A stretch of 64,000 bases of DNA from Polynucleobacter sp. Tro8-14-1 (GTDB lineage: Bacteria > Pseudomonadota > Gammaproteobacteria > Burkholderiales > Burkholderiaceae). Where the stretch lies: NCBI RefSeq assembly GCF_018881655.1, contig NZ_JACVPX010000001.1:1-64000 (forward strand), in the 5' to 3' direction. The notes under the pieces are model-generated. The model was not told the DNA's origin. It was given only the letters and a program-made list of their open reading frames with translations, and did no database searches. Shown here in pieces: positions 35,424 through 45,061 of the stretch; the first letter of the stretch is position 1, and every line of letters begins with the position of its first letter. A program made the position numbers and the translations under genes.

Positions 35424-36208
35424 CTGCTAACTTCAAGTTCTGGTGGTTTAGGCTTTGAGTGAAAGGGTACACCTTTTACCCACAATTTCAATGCTTGCCA
35501 ATGTATTCGGAAAATGACACCCAAGCTCATTAATGGGTAGCGTAGTAGTGCCAGCATGATATTGGCGCGACTGAGTGGGCGGCTGGTGCCGCTAATGCTG
35601 GTGTTGATGAGGGGTTGGCCGTCCTCATGAAGCTCAATGCGACAGACATTATTCTTACCACTACTACTATCTTGCGGAAATAAGAAGCGGAAATGGTAAT
35701 CGCCACGTACCGCACAAAATGGTGAAACGTGAAATACCTTTTTACTACTGAGTGTTTCGCCCGAGTGCAATGCTTCACCCGAATCTTTGTGAAGTAAATA
35801 GCAATGACGCTCACCAAAGGTATTGTTAACTTCAGCCAGTACCGCCTGTACTTTGCCATCGGCGCGCGTACAGATCCAAAAGCTCACGGGATTAAAAACA
35901 TAGCCCAATACCCTTGGAAAAGTCTGAAGCCAAATTTCTCCATCGACATGTTGCACATGATTGTCTGCAAGAATCTTTTCGATCCAAGCAAGGCTATTGG
36001 ATTCTCCTAAGCCATGGTCATTATCAAAAAATGCACAAAGACCCCAGCGGTTATCGCTTAAGCCGTTTTGATTCAGTAAATTCGGGTTGGCATTGCGAGT
36101 ACGCATAGGGATGGAGATGGTGAAAACCCCATAACCAAAGGCATTCTTAGCCGGCCTTAAGCGCTGGTGTTTTACTACTCCAAAGTTAATCTTGGCGCCT
36201 GACATCAA
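35420..36208 (-). CDS. DUF1365 protein
   Basis: A 262-residue DUF1365 protein recognised from VLGYVFNPVSFWICTRADG, AEVNNTFGERHCYLL, KVFHVSPFCAVRGDYHF and the closing INTSISGTSRPLSRANI. The family is nearly always found beside the FAD oxidoreductase and CFA-like methyltransferase, as here, so it is probably part of one lipid-modifying pathway. The biochemical role is unknown. It starts directly at the end of the FAD oxidoreductase gene. Confidence 0.9.
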   Translation of the reverse strand: MMSGAKINFGVVKHQRLRPAKNAFGYGVFTISIPMRTRNANPNLLNQNGLSDNRWGLCAFFDNDHGLGESNSLAWIEKILADNHVQHVDGEIWLQTFPRVLGYVFNPVSFWICTRADGKVQAVLAEVNNTFGERHCYLLHKDSGEALHSGETLSSKKVFHVSPFCAVRGDYHFRFLFPQDSSSGKNNVCRIELHEDGQPLINTSISGTSRPLSRANIMLALLRYPLMSLGVIFRIHWQALKLWVKGVPFHSKPKPPELEVSR

Positions 36209-37585
36209 CTACACATCTTGTTTGGTTTTGATCGGTTGACGAATGCTTTCAATTAAAGCTTCTGCCACTAATTCTCCGGAGCGTAAACCATCTTCATGAA
36301 ACCCAAATCCCGTCCAGGCGCCGCAATACCAAATAGAGGATGTGCCCTGAATTAGGGGTAGCTCCTTCTGGGCTTGAATCGCACTCATATCAAAGACAGG
36401 GTGTGAATAGTGAATCTCTTGATGTACAAGTTTTGGATCTGGCTCTTCCGAGGGATTTAAGCTCACAATAATTTGGGTGTCTTGAAGTTGAACTGGTAGA
36501 TGTTGCAGACGATTAATTAAGTAGTTAACGCTGACATGTTGTTTTGTATTGGGTTTAGCGCCGGATTTAGCGGTGTAATTCCACGCAGCCCAGCAACGTT
36601 TTGCATCTGGCAAGAAACGAATATCGGTATGTAATATTGCTCGATTCTTTTGGTATGGAACTGATGCCAGGATATTTCTTGATTGTTGGTCAATGCCATG
36701 AACTAAATCTAATGTTTGGTCGCTGTGACAAGCCATGATGACTTCATCGAAATGGGCCGAGCCAGCCTGACTGATAACCTCAACTGGCCCGACATCATGA
36801 CCTGTATTCACCCTCAGGACACAGTCCCTTTTAATGGCCACCCCATGCGTTTCTAGTGCTGTCACAAGGCGCTTTACATATTCTCGTGAGCCACCCTTGA
36901 TAGTCAACCATTGCGGGCGATTTTGGATTTGCAAAAGGCCGTGGTTATGGCAAAAGCGCACCATGGTTTGAATAGGGAACTCGAGCATCTGTTCGACTGA
37001 ACAAGACCAGATGGCGCCGATCATGGGTAGAAAGTAATTCTCTTTAAAGCTTTGGCTAAAGCGATGACGTTTTAAAAAATCGGCAATTTTTTCATCAGGC
37101 TCTTTGTATTGATGACCAGCTTCAATTTGGTCATGTGCTAACTGAGTGGCCAAACGATTAAAACGCATGATGTCATAAGCCATTCTCCAAAATGATGGAG
37201 ATAGGAGATTGGATCTTTGTCCAAAAAAAGAATTGATGTCGTTACCAGCCCATTCAATCTTTTTCCCCGCCCCAGATTTACTGGCGGTATCAATCGATAC
37301 AGAAAAAGACATTTCTGAGGGGGCTACTGGCGCTTGAATTTCTTCGAATAAACGAACGAGCCGTGGATAAGTCTTACGGTTAAATACCAAGAAACCAGTG
37401 TCTACACCGTGTGTGATTTCATTTCCACCGATATTGCAAGTGATATCAACAGTATTGCTGTGGCCACCAATGTGATCGCCAGCTTCATACAAGGTGATTT
37501 CAAATTCAGGATGTTGTCTTAAGGCGTAGGCACAGCCTAACCCAGAGATGCCTGCGCCAATAATGGCAATTCTTTTTTTACTCAC
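36209..37585 (-). CDS. FAD-dependent amine oxidase-type oxidoreductase
   Basis: A 458-residue flavoprotein of the NAD/FAD amine-oxidase family. The dinucleotide-binding motif is RIAIIGAGISGLGCAYAL (about 4-21), followed by LYEAGDHIGGHSNTVDI. The C-terminal FAD contact is IWYCGAWTGFGFHEDGLRSG. It is the second gene of the coupled operon and overlaps the peroxidase gene by 4 bp. In related operons it is proposed to oxidise or desaturate methylated fatty acyl chains; that is inference here. Confidence 0.9.
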   Translation of the reverse strand: MSKKRIAIIGAGISGLGCAYALRQHPEFEITLYEAGDHIGGHSNTVDITCNIGGNEITHGVDTGFLVFNRKTYPRLVRLFEEIQAPVAPSEMSFSVSIDTASKSGAGKKIEWAGNDINSFFGQRSNLLSPSFWRMAYDIMRFNRLATQLAHDQIEAGHQYKEPDEKIADFLKRHRFSQSFKENYFLPMIGAIWSCSVEQMLEFPIQTMVRFCHNHGLLQIQNRPQWLTIKGGSREYVKRLVTALETHGVAIKRDCVLRVNTGHDVGPVEVISQAGSAHFDEVIMACHSDQTLDLVHGIDQQSRNILASVPYQKNRAILHTDIRFLPDAKRCWAAWNYTAKSGAKPNTKQHVSVNYLINRLQHLPVQLQDTQIIVSLNPSEEPDPKLVHQEIHYSHPVFDMSAIQAQKELPLIQGTSSIWYCGAWTGFGFHEDGLRSGELVAEALIESIRQPIKTKQDV

Positions 37586-38151
37586 TGAGCTTTTTCTCCT
37601 AAAAGCTTTTCAATTTCATTTATAACGCTGGTGCTCGTGGGTTTAGTAACGCTTCCAAACGAATCAACCACATTACCATTTCGATCGATTAAATATTTAT
37701 AAAAATTCCATTTTGGAGTTGTGCCAGTTTTAGCAATCAACATCTTAAATAGGGGGTTTGGGTTACTGCCAGAAACCGTGCTCTTAGCAAACATTGGAAA
37801 TTTCACGTCATAGGTGTTCTTGCAGAAATCGGCAATCTCTTTATTGCTACCAGGTTCCTGTTGTCCAAAGTCATTAGAAGGAAAGCCCAGAATGACAAAG
37901 CCTTGATCTTTATATTTGGCGTAAATCTTCTCAAGACCTTCATATTGGCTGGTAAAGCCGCAAAAGCTGGCTGTATTGACTACCAATATGACTTTCCCTT
38001 GATATTGGCAAAGGTTTTGCGGCGCTTCATCCTGCAAGCGAGGAAAAGTATGGGAGAGCAGGGGGCTGCAAGTCGGCGCAGCATTGGCAAGCTGAAATCC
38101 AGATAAGAATGCAATTAGCCCAAATAGGCAGTTCATTACAAAACGGGGCAT
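37582..38151 (-). CDS. Glutathione peroxidase family protein, exported
   Basis: A 189-residue protein with a probable signal peptide (CLFGLIAFLSGFQLANA). The peroxidatic Cys64 is in VNTASFCGFTSQY, with the tetrad partners Gln (FPSNDFGQQEPG) and Trp (TPKWNFYKYL). Cys replaces selenocysteine, so it is more likely thioredoxin- or glutaredoxin-linked. The export signal is notable, since many bacterial homologues are cytosolic. It is first in the five-gene operon, so it may protect membrane lipids. Confidence 0.88.
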   Translation of the reverse strand: MPRFVMNCLFGLIAFLSGFQLANAAPTCSPLLSHTFPRLQDEAPQNLCQYQGKVILVVNTASFCGFTSQYEGLEKIYAKYKDQGFVILGFPSNDFGQQEPGSNKEIADFCKNTYDVKFPMFAKSTVSGSNPNPLFKMLIAKTGTTPKWNFYKYLIDRNGNVVDSFGSVTKPTSTSVINEIEKLLGEKAQ

Positions 38152-38243
38152 ATTGCACCTTTTTTATTCACGAGTGAGAAGCCAAGTCTAAGACATTCTG
38201 GGTAATATCGCTGGCCTCGCAAGATTGCCATTAATATTGGGTT

Positions 38244-38732
38244 ATGAGTCATTTGCCACCCCCTTCTTTTGAAGCAAAAGTCTGCTCACCAGAACAGCTT
38301 GCTACTCGCCTGGAAAATCTTCCTAGACCATTGGTCTTTACTAATGGAGTCTTCGATATCCTGCACCGTGGCCATGCCAGTTATTTGGCCCAGGCTCGTG
38401 CCCTAGGGGCTAGCTTGGTGGTGGGCGTGAATTCTGATGCCTCAGTGAAGATGTTGGGTAAAGGCGATGACAGACCCATTAATGCAGAGGCTGATCGCCA
38501 GGCTTTATTGGCTGCATTAGAAAGCGTGGATATGACTGTGTTGTTTACCGAACAAACACCAGTCAATTTGATTGAAAAAATTCGTCCTGATATTTACGTC
38601 AAGGGTGGTGATTACGATATCGACACTTTGGCAGAAACCCATTTGGTAAAAAGTTGGGGTGGTAAAGCAGTTGCGATACCTTTCCTATATGAGCGATCAA
38701 CTACAAGCCTGTTGGGTAAGATCCGCTCTTAG
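38244..38732 (+). CDS. rfaE2: D-glycero-beta-D-manno-heptose 1-phosphate adenylyltransferase
   Basis: A 162-residue nucleotidyltransferase equivalent to the C-terminal domain of HldE. The HxGH motif is His41-Arg-Gly-His44 in FTNGVFDILHRGHASYL, and the second part has YVKGGDYDIDTL and a closing ERSTTSLLGKI. It makes ADP-heptose for the lipopolysaccharide core. The kinase half would be encoded elsewhere. It overlaps the convergent coaX stop by 4 bp. Confidence 0.93.
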   Translation: MSHLPPPSFEAKVCSPEQLATRLENLPRPLVFTNGVFDILHRGHASYLAQARALGASLVVGVNSDASVKMLGKGDDRPINAEADRQALLAALESVDMTVLFTEQTPVNLIEKIRPDIYVKGGDYDIDTLAETHLVKSWGGKAVAIPFLYERSTTSLLGKIRS

Positions 38733-39538
38733 AGGTTTTGCAGTAACCACGCCCAGATACCGCGAAGTACTAATCCTTCAGTTACTTCCACGGATTGCTT
38801 GATTGGTAAATTAGTTTTTGTAATTTCTTGCGCTAGGACTTTGGCGTTGCCGCCATCAAGCCAAATTTTTTCGATGGGAAAATTTAACTCTTTTGCATGT
38901 TGTATGCCATAGAGGATTGCACCAATTTGCGCCGCATCACATCCTCCGATAATTGCGTCATTGGTAGAGCATCCAAATCCATGATGTTCCGCACGCTTCG
39001 CCAAGCCTAACTGTGCAGTATTACTTGCCAGACTTTCTTGCATTAATCCTAAGCCAGGCAAAATCCATCCGCCGTAATGTACGCCGTTAGAACCCAATAA
39101 GTCGATGGTGGTGGCAGTACCGGCATTCACAATCAAGGTGTTTTTATTTGATAAGGCGCGTGCCCCAATCAGAGCGGCCCAGCGGTCAGCGCCGAGCTTG
39201 CTGGGATCTTGATATAGGCTGCGCATTCCTGTGAAAGCGCTATCACCCTTAAGCTGCTTCCAATGGAGGTCACTCCATTGCGGAAATAGTGATTTGAGAT
39301 TGGTAATCGCTTCTTGGCCAGCAACGCATGTAAAGCCAATAGCTGCAGGCTTCGGTAATGTTTTAGAAATATAGTCCGCCAACTCGGCTCGATGCTCTGC
39401 TGATTGCAAAGACTTACTGCTAATAGAGCCTGAGTATGCCCACAACTTTTTTTGTTGAGCGCTAGGATTTTGAGTTGACTCCACAGCCGCCCATTTCAGG
39501 CGCGTATTACCAACGTCAAAAAATAAATAAAGGCTCAT
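38729..39538 (-). CDS. coaX: Type III pantothenate kinase
   Basis: A 269-residue ASKHA-fold kinase for the first step of coenzyme A synthesis. The N-terminal phosphate-binding motif is FFDVGNTRLKWA. Core motifs are LGADRWAALIGA, NAGTATTIDLLG and GGWILPGLGLM, and the late adenosine motif is IWLDGGNAKVL. These are the signature elements of CoaX. It overlaps birA by 4 bp (ATGA), so the two are co-translated. Confidence 0.95.
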   Translation of the reverse strand: MSLYLFFDVGNTRLKWAAVESTQNPSAQQKKLWAYSGSISSKSLQSAEHRAELADYISKTLPKPAAIGFTCVAGQEAITNLKSLFPQWSDLHWKQLKGDSAFTGMRSLYQDPSKLGADRWAALIGARALSNKNTLIVNAGTATTIDLLGSNGVHYGGWILPGLGLMQESLASNTAQLGLAKRAEHHGFGCSTNDAIIGGCDAAQIGAILYGIQHAKELNFPIEKIWLDGGNAKVLAQEITKTNLPIKQSVEVTEGLVLRGIWAWLLQNL

Positions 39539-40320
39539 GATTGAATCCGCAAAGAAACATCACCTGCATAAATGGCGATGGTTTTGTTTTCTTGTTGCAA
39601 TAGTAATGCCCCTGTCTCATCCACACCTTTTGCAATTCCATGAATAGGATCTTTACCAGCGCCAGAAATGCATACAGATTGCTCTCGATAGGCATCCCAG
39701 CCCATCCAGCGTTCTTTGTAGGACTTAAATCCATGCAGGTCAAATTCGGCAAGACTGTGTTCGAGTGAAGCAATCAGTTTGAGCCAGAGATATTCTGTAT
39801 CAGGGAGTGATTTTGTCAGTTGAGCAAGTGAACCCACTTTCAGGCCCGTATCTAGATTTGCTTCAATTGCTTCTGGATTGCGCAAGTTAATACCAACCCC
39901 AATAATCATCCAAGTAGGATCACCCGCTTTTGCTTGGCCGCCCTCAATCAGGATGCCGCCAAGTTTACGGTTGTTTAGTAATAAGTCATTGGGCCATTTC
40001 AGTTGCAGGCCAGCCTCTTGAAGGGCTTTCTCACTTAGATTGCAAGCTTGTGCAATACCTTCTATCACTGCAAGGCCAACTAATAAGCTGAGTCCGCTGA
40101 GTTCGGCCGGAGTTCTTTTAAATGAAAATGCGAGAGAGAAGCAAAGAGAGTCCTCGGGGTTGGCTAGCCATGCTCGGCCTGCCCTGCCTTTGCCCGCAGT
40201 TTGTTTGTGGGCAATCCGAGCCACCGGATCAATGAGTTCCCCTGCACGCCAGCGACTCATCAGATCGTCATTGGTGGATCTAGTCTCGGTAACGCGCTCA
40301 AGGATGCAATTTGCAGTCAT
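39535..40320 (-). CDS. birA: Biotin--[acetyl-CoA-carboxylase] ligase
   Basis: A 261-residue biotin protein ligase without the N-terminal DNA-binding domain of E. coli BirA, so it is unlikely to act as a repressor. The nucleotide/biotin site is GKGRAGRAWLANPEDSLCF, with LKWPNDLLLNNRKLGGILIE and IGVGINLRNP following. It attaches biotin to the carboxyl carrier protein. It is the first gene of a birA-coaX unit and divergent from the VanZ gene. Confidence 0.94.
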   Translation of the reverse strand: MTANCILERVTETRSTNDDLMSRWRAGELIDPVARIAHKQTAGKGRAGRAWLANPEDSLCFSLAFSFKRTPAELSGLSLLVGLAVIEGIAQACNLSEKALQEAGLQLKWPNDLLLNNRKLGGILIEGGQAKAGDPTWMIIGVGINLRNPEAIEANLDTGLKVGSLAQLTKSLPDTEYLWLKLIASLEHSLAEFDLHGFKSYKERWMGWDAYREQSVCISGAGKDPIHGIAKGVDETGALLLQQENKTIAIYAGDVSLRIQS

Positions 40321-40357
40321 TCCGCCATTGTAGAAAGGTCTGACCTAGAATTGTGGG

Positions 40358-41452
40358 ATGGATCAAAAAGATCAACGACCTCGGAAGCTAGTATGGCCAC
40401 TACAGGCTATGCCTTTAGCGAGGGCTATGAGCTTAAGCTACGCGCTTTTGATCATCTATGTAAGCCTAAACCCCTTTGACTTTGATTTTCAGAATGGGAT
40501 CTCTGCTTGGGCGTGGTTGGATGCTCCCTTGCCACGTTTTATGACTTTATTTGATGTATCGGTCAATATCTTGGCTTATATTCCCTTTGGATTTTTGGTA
40601 GTGTTTGCTGCCTATCCTCGTTGGCGTAACTACGTAGCTCTTGGAATGGCCCTTAGCTTGAGTGCTGGCCTGGCACTAGGTGTAGAAACTTTGCAGTCTT
40701 GGCTGCCTACTCGCATACCGAGTCAGATGGACTGGTGGGCCAATATATTGGGAGGACTGTTAGGCGGCTTATTAGCGATTCCTCTAGGGCCACAATGGCT
40801 TTCTGGAAGCGCAATTCGTCGGCGCTTTGATCAATGGTTTGGCCTTAATTGGGCAGCGTGTGCCCTGTTCTTATTGTTTCCCTGGTCACAAATTTATCCA
40901 CAAAGCTCTTGGCTTGGCACAGGTGTATGGGGCCATGCCATATTTGGCTCGGTCGATTGGGGTACTGTGGTGATTAATCAGGTTATTCAAGAGGCGGCAA
41001 TCACCTCGCTATGCTGGCTTGGAGTGGCCTTGTTGCTATCTCTAGGATTGCGCACTAAAGCCCCCCAGTGGCGCATTCTCAATGGACTGCTTGGTCTAAC
41101 CGTGATGGTGAAGATTCTATTTACCGCCCTTCAATTTGGCGCTGAGTTTAGTTTGATCTGGCTTACGGCTGGAGCTCTATGGGGAATGGTAATAGGCGGC
41201 ATCTTATTAAGATGGACGTTAAAGCTCAAGCAAATGACTAAGTTTTGGTTAGCTTTGATTTGCTTGCTGGGAACCACAATAGCGGTCAATGTTTTGCCTG
41301 ACAATCCATATTTCATTCTGACGCTCAGACACTGGTATCAAGGGCGCTTATTGCACTTTAATGAGTTGATGCAATGGGTTTCCGTAGTATGGTTACCTCT
41401 GGCACTGATTTGGATGGTTCGAAGTGCCGTGGAATTTAAACCGAAACATTGA
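40358..41452 (+). CDS. VanZ-like family membrane protein
   Basis: A 364-residue polytopic protein with about nine hydrophobic segments. The VanZ-like domain lies in the first 140 residues: SYALLIIYVSLNPFDF, SVNILAYIPFGFLVVF, and VETLQSWLPTRIPSQMDWW followed by NILGGLLGGL. The remainder is further membrane helices. The biological role of stand-alone VanZ proteins is not settled. Its coding frame ends 16 bp before the ferredoxin start. Confidence 0.82.
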   Translation: MDQKDQRPRKLVWPLQAMPLARAMSLSYALLIIYVSLNPFDFDFQNGISAWAWLDAPLPRFMTLFDVSVNILAYIPFGFLVVFAAYPRWRNYVALGMALSLSAGLALGVETLQSWLPTRIPSQMDWWANILGGLLGGLLAIPLGPQWLSGSAIRRRFDQWFGLNWAACALFLLFPWSQIYPQSSWLGTGVWGHAIFGSVDWGTVVINQVIQEAAITSLCWLGVALLLSLGLRTKAPQWRILNGLLGLTVMVKILFTALQFGAEFSLIWLTAGALWGMVIGGILLRWTLKLKQMTKFWLALICLLGTTIAVNVLPDNPYFILTLRHWYQGRLLHFNELMQWVSVVWLPLALIWMVRSAVEFKPKH

Positions 41453-41468
41453 TGAATATAATTTTCCT

Positions 41469-41777
41469 ATGAGTTTTTCACACCACCTATTTTTTTGTCT
41501 CAATCAGCGTGCCAATGGTGAAGATTGTTGCGATCAACATAATGCTTTTGCTTTGTTTGACTACGCCAAGAAAAGAGTGAAAGAGCTTGGTCTTGCGGGC
41601 CCAGGAAAAATTCGGGTGAATAAGGCGGGATGCTTGGATCGCTGTGCTGACGGTCCTGTCATGGTTGTCTACCCAGAGGGTATTTGGTACACCATGGTTG
41701 ATGTAGATGATGTTGAAGAAATTATCCAGTCCCATTTAATCGAAGGTCGTCCAGTAGAGCGCTTGCAATTAGCCTAG
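41469..41777 (+). CDS. Thioredoxin-like [2Fe-2S] ferredoxin family protein
   Basis: A 102-residue protein starting MSFSHHLFFCLNQRANGEDC. Cysteines in this segment and in NKAGCLDRCADGPVMVVYPE give the pattern of thioredoxin-fold 2Fe-2S ferredoxins. An upstream frame opening exists, but ATG at 41469 matches the family N-terminus. It is probably an electron carrier; the partner is unknown. It lies 26 bp before the alpha/beta hydrolase gene and appears co-transcribed. Confidence 0.88.
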   Translation: MSFSHHLFFCLNQRANGEDCCDQHNAFALFDYAKKRVKELGLAGPGKIRVNKAGCLDRCADGPVMVVYPEGIWYTMVDVDDVEEIIQSHLIEGRPVERLQLA

Positions 41778-41803
41778 CCATTACAGAGAGTTGAAAGTTT
41801 TTT

Positions 41804-42517
41804 ATGAATAGCCGTACAAAAGTAATTCAGATTGAAGGCATTGTCGGATCAATGGAAATGTCTATTGATCTGCCGGATGAATTAAAAAATGATCCTGCAT
41901 TTGCTGTGCGTGGCTTGGCCCTCGTGGCACATCCCCATCCATTGATGGGTGGCACGATGGATAACAAGGTGGCCCAAACTATGGCGCGTGCTTTTAACCA
42001 GTTGGGTTACGTCAGCGTGCGCCCAAACTTTCGCGGTGTAGGTGGAACTGAGGGTGTTCATGACGACGGTGTTGGTGAGTTAGAGGACTTGCTACATGTA
42101 ACCGATTGGATGCGAACACCATCAAGTTGGAGTCAATTTGAAGCAACGGCGAATCATTCCTGGACAAGGGAGGCGAATACGCTGCCGCTAGTAGTTTCAG
42201 GTTTTTCTTTTGGAAGCTTTGTTGGTAGTCACTTAGTGCAACGGCTTTCAGAATTAGGTCGTCCAGCTGAGCGCCTAGTGATGGTGGGTAGTGCTGCAGG
42301 CAAATGGACTCTGGCCCCAGTGCCTGCCGATACGATTTTGATTCATGGGGAACTGGATGAAACCATTCCCTTGATTGATGTTTTAGATTGGGCGCGTCCG
42401 CAAGAGTTGACTGTGCAAGTAGTGCCTGGCGCAGATCACTTTTTCCATCGCCGCCTACATTGCATTCGCAACATCATTACTGGCGCGTGGTTAGGCATGC
42501 CAGATCATCGTAAGTAA
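41804..42517 (+). CDS. Alpha/beta hydrolase
   Basis: A 237-residue alpha/beta-hydrolase of the type with an oxyanion motif HPHPLMGGTMDNKV. The nucleophile elbow is GFSFGSFVGS (Ser in G-F-S-F-G). The acid is in HGELDETIPL and the catalytic His in PGADHFFHRRL. Short proteins of this pattern are widespread, with unknown substrates. It is in a run with the ferredoxin upstream and ybeD-lipB-lipA downstream. Confidence 0.88.
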   Translation: MNSRTKVIQIEGIVGSMEMSIDLPDELKNDPAFAVRGLALVAHPHPLMGGTMDNKVAQTMARAFNQLGYVSVRPNFRGVGGTEGVHDDGVGELEDLLHVTDWMRTPSSWSQFEATANHSWTREANTLPLVVSGFSFGSFVGSHLVQRLSELGRPAERLVMVGSAAGKWTLAPVPADTILIHGELDETIPLIDVLDWARPQELTVQVVPGADHFFHRRLHCIRNIITGAWLGMPDHRK

Positions 42518-42536
42518 TTAGAAATAGAAAGACTAT

Positions 42537-42803
42537 ATGGCCGAAGAAAAATCATTAATCGAGTACCCATCATTATTTCCTATCAAGGTCATGGGTAAAG
42601 CAAACCCAGAATATCTTCCAGCGATAGTGCATATTGCCAAACAATTTGATCCTACGTTTGATGAGAGTAAGGTCGAGCAGCGTCCTTCTAAGGATGGAAA
42701 TTATTTAGGCATTACTTTGCCAATTACTGCGACTAGCCGTGAACAGTTAGATGAGTTGTATAGAACCTTGTCCACTCATCCATTAGTTAGTGTTGTTCTG
42801 TAA
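42537..42803 (+). CDS. ybeD: YbeD-family protein (DUF493)
   Basis: An 88-residue DUF493 protein: it has IEYPSLFPIKVMGKANPEY near the N-terminus, then VEQRPSKDGNYLGITLPITA and a closing LYRTLSTHPLVSVVL. This is an ACT-like fold known from E. coli YbeD, where it also precedes lipB. The function is unknown; the conserved linkage suggests a role near lipoate metabolism. It lies 8 bp before lipB. Confidence 0.92.
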   Translation: MAEEKSLIEYPSLFPIKVMGKANPEYLPAIVHIAKQFDPTFDESKVEQRPSKDGNYLGITLPITATSREQLDELYRTLSTHPLVSVVL

Positions 42804-42811
42804 TTGAATTC

Positions 42812-43456
42812 ATGCCAGCTTTAGTAAAACAACTGGGCTTAGCAGATTACGCCTCTACATATGAGGCGATGAAACTTTTTACTAAAGAGCGTACTAGCGA
42901 AACGCCTGATGAAATTTGGGTCCTAGAGCATCCCCCTGTTTTCACTTTAGGTTTGGCAGGTGATGCGGGTAACTTGCATACACCCAGCAATCAAATTCCA
43001 CTCGTGCAAGTAGATCGGGGTGGAGAGATTACCTATCACGGGCCAGGCCAAATCGTGGTTTATCTTTTGCTAGATCTAAAGCGTCTAGGGATCTTTGTAA
43101 AAGAATTGGTCTCTCGTATAGAGCAGGCGCTGATAGATACGTTGTCAGATTTTGGGATTAAGGCTGAAAGGCATCCGGGGGCTCCAGGAATTTATGTCTC
43201 TCAGCAGTCAGGAGTGCCCTCAGAATGGATTGGCGCTAAGGTGGCTGCCTTGGGCCTCAAAGTCTCCAAAAGCTGCTCCTATCATGGCCTAGCCCTGAAT
43301 GTCGCTACCGACTTAGGGGCATTTCAGCGTATCCACCCCTGTGGGTATGAGGGTTTAAAGACGGTCGACATGCAAACCCTTGGGATCAAGGACAATATAG
43401 ACACTATTAGCCAAAGGCTTTTGCAGCACTTACAAAAGCAACTGATGCCATCATGA
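42812..43456 (+). CDS. lipB: Octanoyl-[acyl-carrier-protein]:protein octanoyltransferase
   Basis: A 214-residue enzyme that transfers octanoate from ACP to lipoyl domains. It has [37 protein letters not shown], and the catalytic Lys/Cys pair in [14 protein letters not shown] and [11 protein letters not shown]. The length and motif order are normal for LipB. It overlaps lipA by 4 bp, so octanoyl transfer and sulfur insertion are co-expressed. Confidence 0.95.
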   Translation: MPALVKQLGLADYASTYEAMKLFTKERTSETPDEIWVLEHPPVFTLGLAGDAGNLHTPSNQIPLVQVDRGGEITYHGPGQIVVYLLLDLKRLGIFVKELVSRIEQALIDTLSDFGIKAERHPGAPGIYVSQQSGVPSEWIGAKVAALGLKVSKSCSYHGLALNVATDLGAFQRIHPCGYEGLKTVDMQTLGIKDNIDTISQRLLQHLQKQLMPS

Positions 43457-44463
43457 CCACAAATAAGCCTAACACCAAGACACCTATCGAGGCGCGCCAA
43501 GACCTCAATTACGACGCGTCACGTAAACAAAAATCGAGCGAGAAGACTGCGCGCATTCCGATCAAAATTATTCCTTTAACAGAGGTATTGAAAAAGCCTG
43601 ACTGGATTCGGGTGAAGGCCGCATCTAATAATTCTCGCTTTTCTGAAATCAAAAAGATTTTGCGCGAGAACGAGTTAGTTACTGTCTGTGAAGAGGCCAG
43701 CTGCCCCAATATTGGCGAATGCTTTGGCAAAGGAACTGCCACTTTCATGATCATGGGTGACAAGTGCACCCGTCGTTGTCCGTTTTGTGACGTAGGCCAT
43801 GGCAGACCAGATCCTCTGGATGAGAAAGAGCCTGCTAATTTAGCGCGCACTATTGCCGCTCTCAAACTGAACTATGTGGTGATTACAAGCGTAGATCGTG
43901 ATGATCTTCGTGATGGTGGCGCAATGCACTATGTTGATTGTATTTCTCAATCACGCGGACTCTCCCCAAATACCCGAATTGAAGTGTTGGTGCCAGATTT
44001 CCGTGGTCGTCTAGATAAAGCGTTGGATATTTTTGCTGAGCATGCGCCTAGTGGTTTGCCTGATGTGATGAATCACAACCTCGAAACAGTGCCACGTTTA
44101 TATAAACAGGCTAGACCGGGTGCAGATTATTTGCATTCTTTAAAGCTCTTGAAAGATTTTAAAGAGCGCTTTCCTCATGTCCCTACTAAAAGCGGTTTGA
44201 TGGTGGGCCTTGGTGAAACAGATGAAGAAATCTTAGATGTGATGCGCGATATGCGTGAGCACAATATCGACATGCTCACTATTGGTCAGTATCTCGCCCC
44301 GTCAGGACATCATCTACCTGTTACGCGTTACGTTCATCCCGACGTCTTTAAGATGTTTGAAGAAAAGGCTTATGAAATGGGCTTTTCTCATGCGGCTGTA
44401 GGCGCTATGGTGCGCTCAAGCTATCACGCAGATCAACAAGCGCATGGAGCAGGGGTTGTTTAG
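43453..44463 (+). CDS. lipA: Lipoyl synthase
   Basis: A 336-residue radical SAM enzyme that inserts sulfur into octanoyl groups. The auxiliary cluster motif is [12 protein letters not shown], and the radical SAM cluster motif is CTRRCPFC followed by [12 protein letters not shown]. The C-terminal SSYHADQQA supplies the conserved serine. The N-terminal 40 residues are a charged extension. It overlaps the next lipoprotein gene by 20 bp. Confidence 0.96.
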   Translation: MTTNKPNTKTPIEARQDLNYDASRKQKSSEKTARIPIKIIPLTEVLKKPDWIRVKAASNNSRFSEIKKILRENELVTVCEEASCPNIGECFGKGTATFMIMGDKCTRRCPFCDVGHGRPDPLDEKEPANLARTIAALKLNYVVITSVDRDDLRDGGAMHYVDCISQSRGLSPNTRIEVLVPDFRGRLDKALDIFAEHAPSGLPDVMNHNLETVPRLYKQARPGADYLHSLKLLKDFKERFPHVPTKSGLMVGLGETDEEILDVMRDMREHNIDMLTIGQYLAPSGHHLPVTRYVHPDVFKMFEEKAYEMGFSHAAVGAMVRSSYHADQQAHGAGVV

Positions 44464-45040
44464 ACTGGTTTCTAAGGCCGCTACCTTACTAGCGACCTTC
44501 ATTTTTCTCATTGCATGTAGTCCTAAATTAGATTGGCGTACAGTCCAAGCGCCGCAAGAAAGATATACCGCTTTATTTCCTGGCAAACCAGATAAGTTAG
44601 AGCGCCGCATTCCTTATCTTGATCAAGAACTTTTACAGACACTTGAAGCGGTAAAAATTGATGATGATATTTACTCGGTCAGCACTATCCAGTTGCCGGC
44701 CAATCAAAGTGCCTCACTAAGCAAGTTACTTTCGCAATTACAGGCTAACTTAATTGATAGGGCAAAAGCATCTGGTGGCGATGTCACTGTTGAGGATGCT
44801 TTTTATAAAACAACAGATCGACAGCGTTTACCGATCAAAGATTATTTTCTGGATTTGAAATCCAACGGTAAATCACAGCAACTCATGCGCGTTCGTTGGA
44901 TTAATCGAGTTGCACCGAATGGTGATATCTGGGTTTATCAAATATCAGTCCTGCATATGAATGCAGGCACGGAGAATGCAAAAACTTTATTGTCTAAAGA
45001 AGAGTGTGAAAACTTCTTTAGTGATTTTTCTCCAGAGTAG
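44444..45040 (+). CDS. Predicted lipoprotein, hypothetical
   Basis: A 198-residue protein whose first 26 residues form a lipoprotein signal with the lipobox [11 protein letters not shown]. The mature part is soluble and mixed alpha/beta ([32 protein letters not shown]). It is not recognised as a named family. The start ATG lies inside lipA (20-bp overlap), which suggests translational coupling. It ends 21 bp from the convergent ubiK. Confidence 0.72.
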   Translation: MEQGLFRLVSKAATLLATFIFLIACSPKLDWRTVQAPQERYTALFPGKPDKLERRIPYLDQELLQTLEAVKIDDDIYSVSTIQLPANQSASLSKLLSQLQANLIDRAKASGGDVTVEDAFYKTTDRQRLPIKDYFLDLKSNGKSQQLMRVRWINRVAPNGDIWVYQISVLHMNAGTENAKTLLSKEECENFFSDFSPE

Positions 45041-45061
45041 TCTGAAGAGAAGATCATTTAA

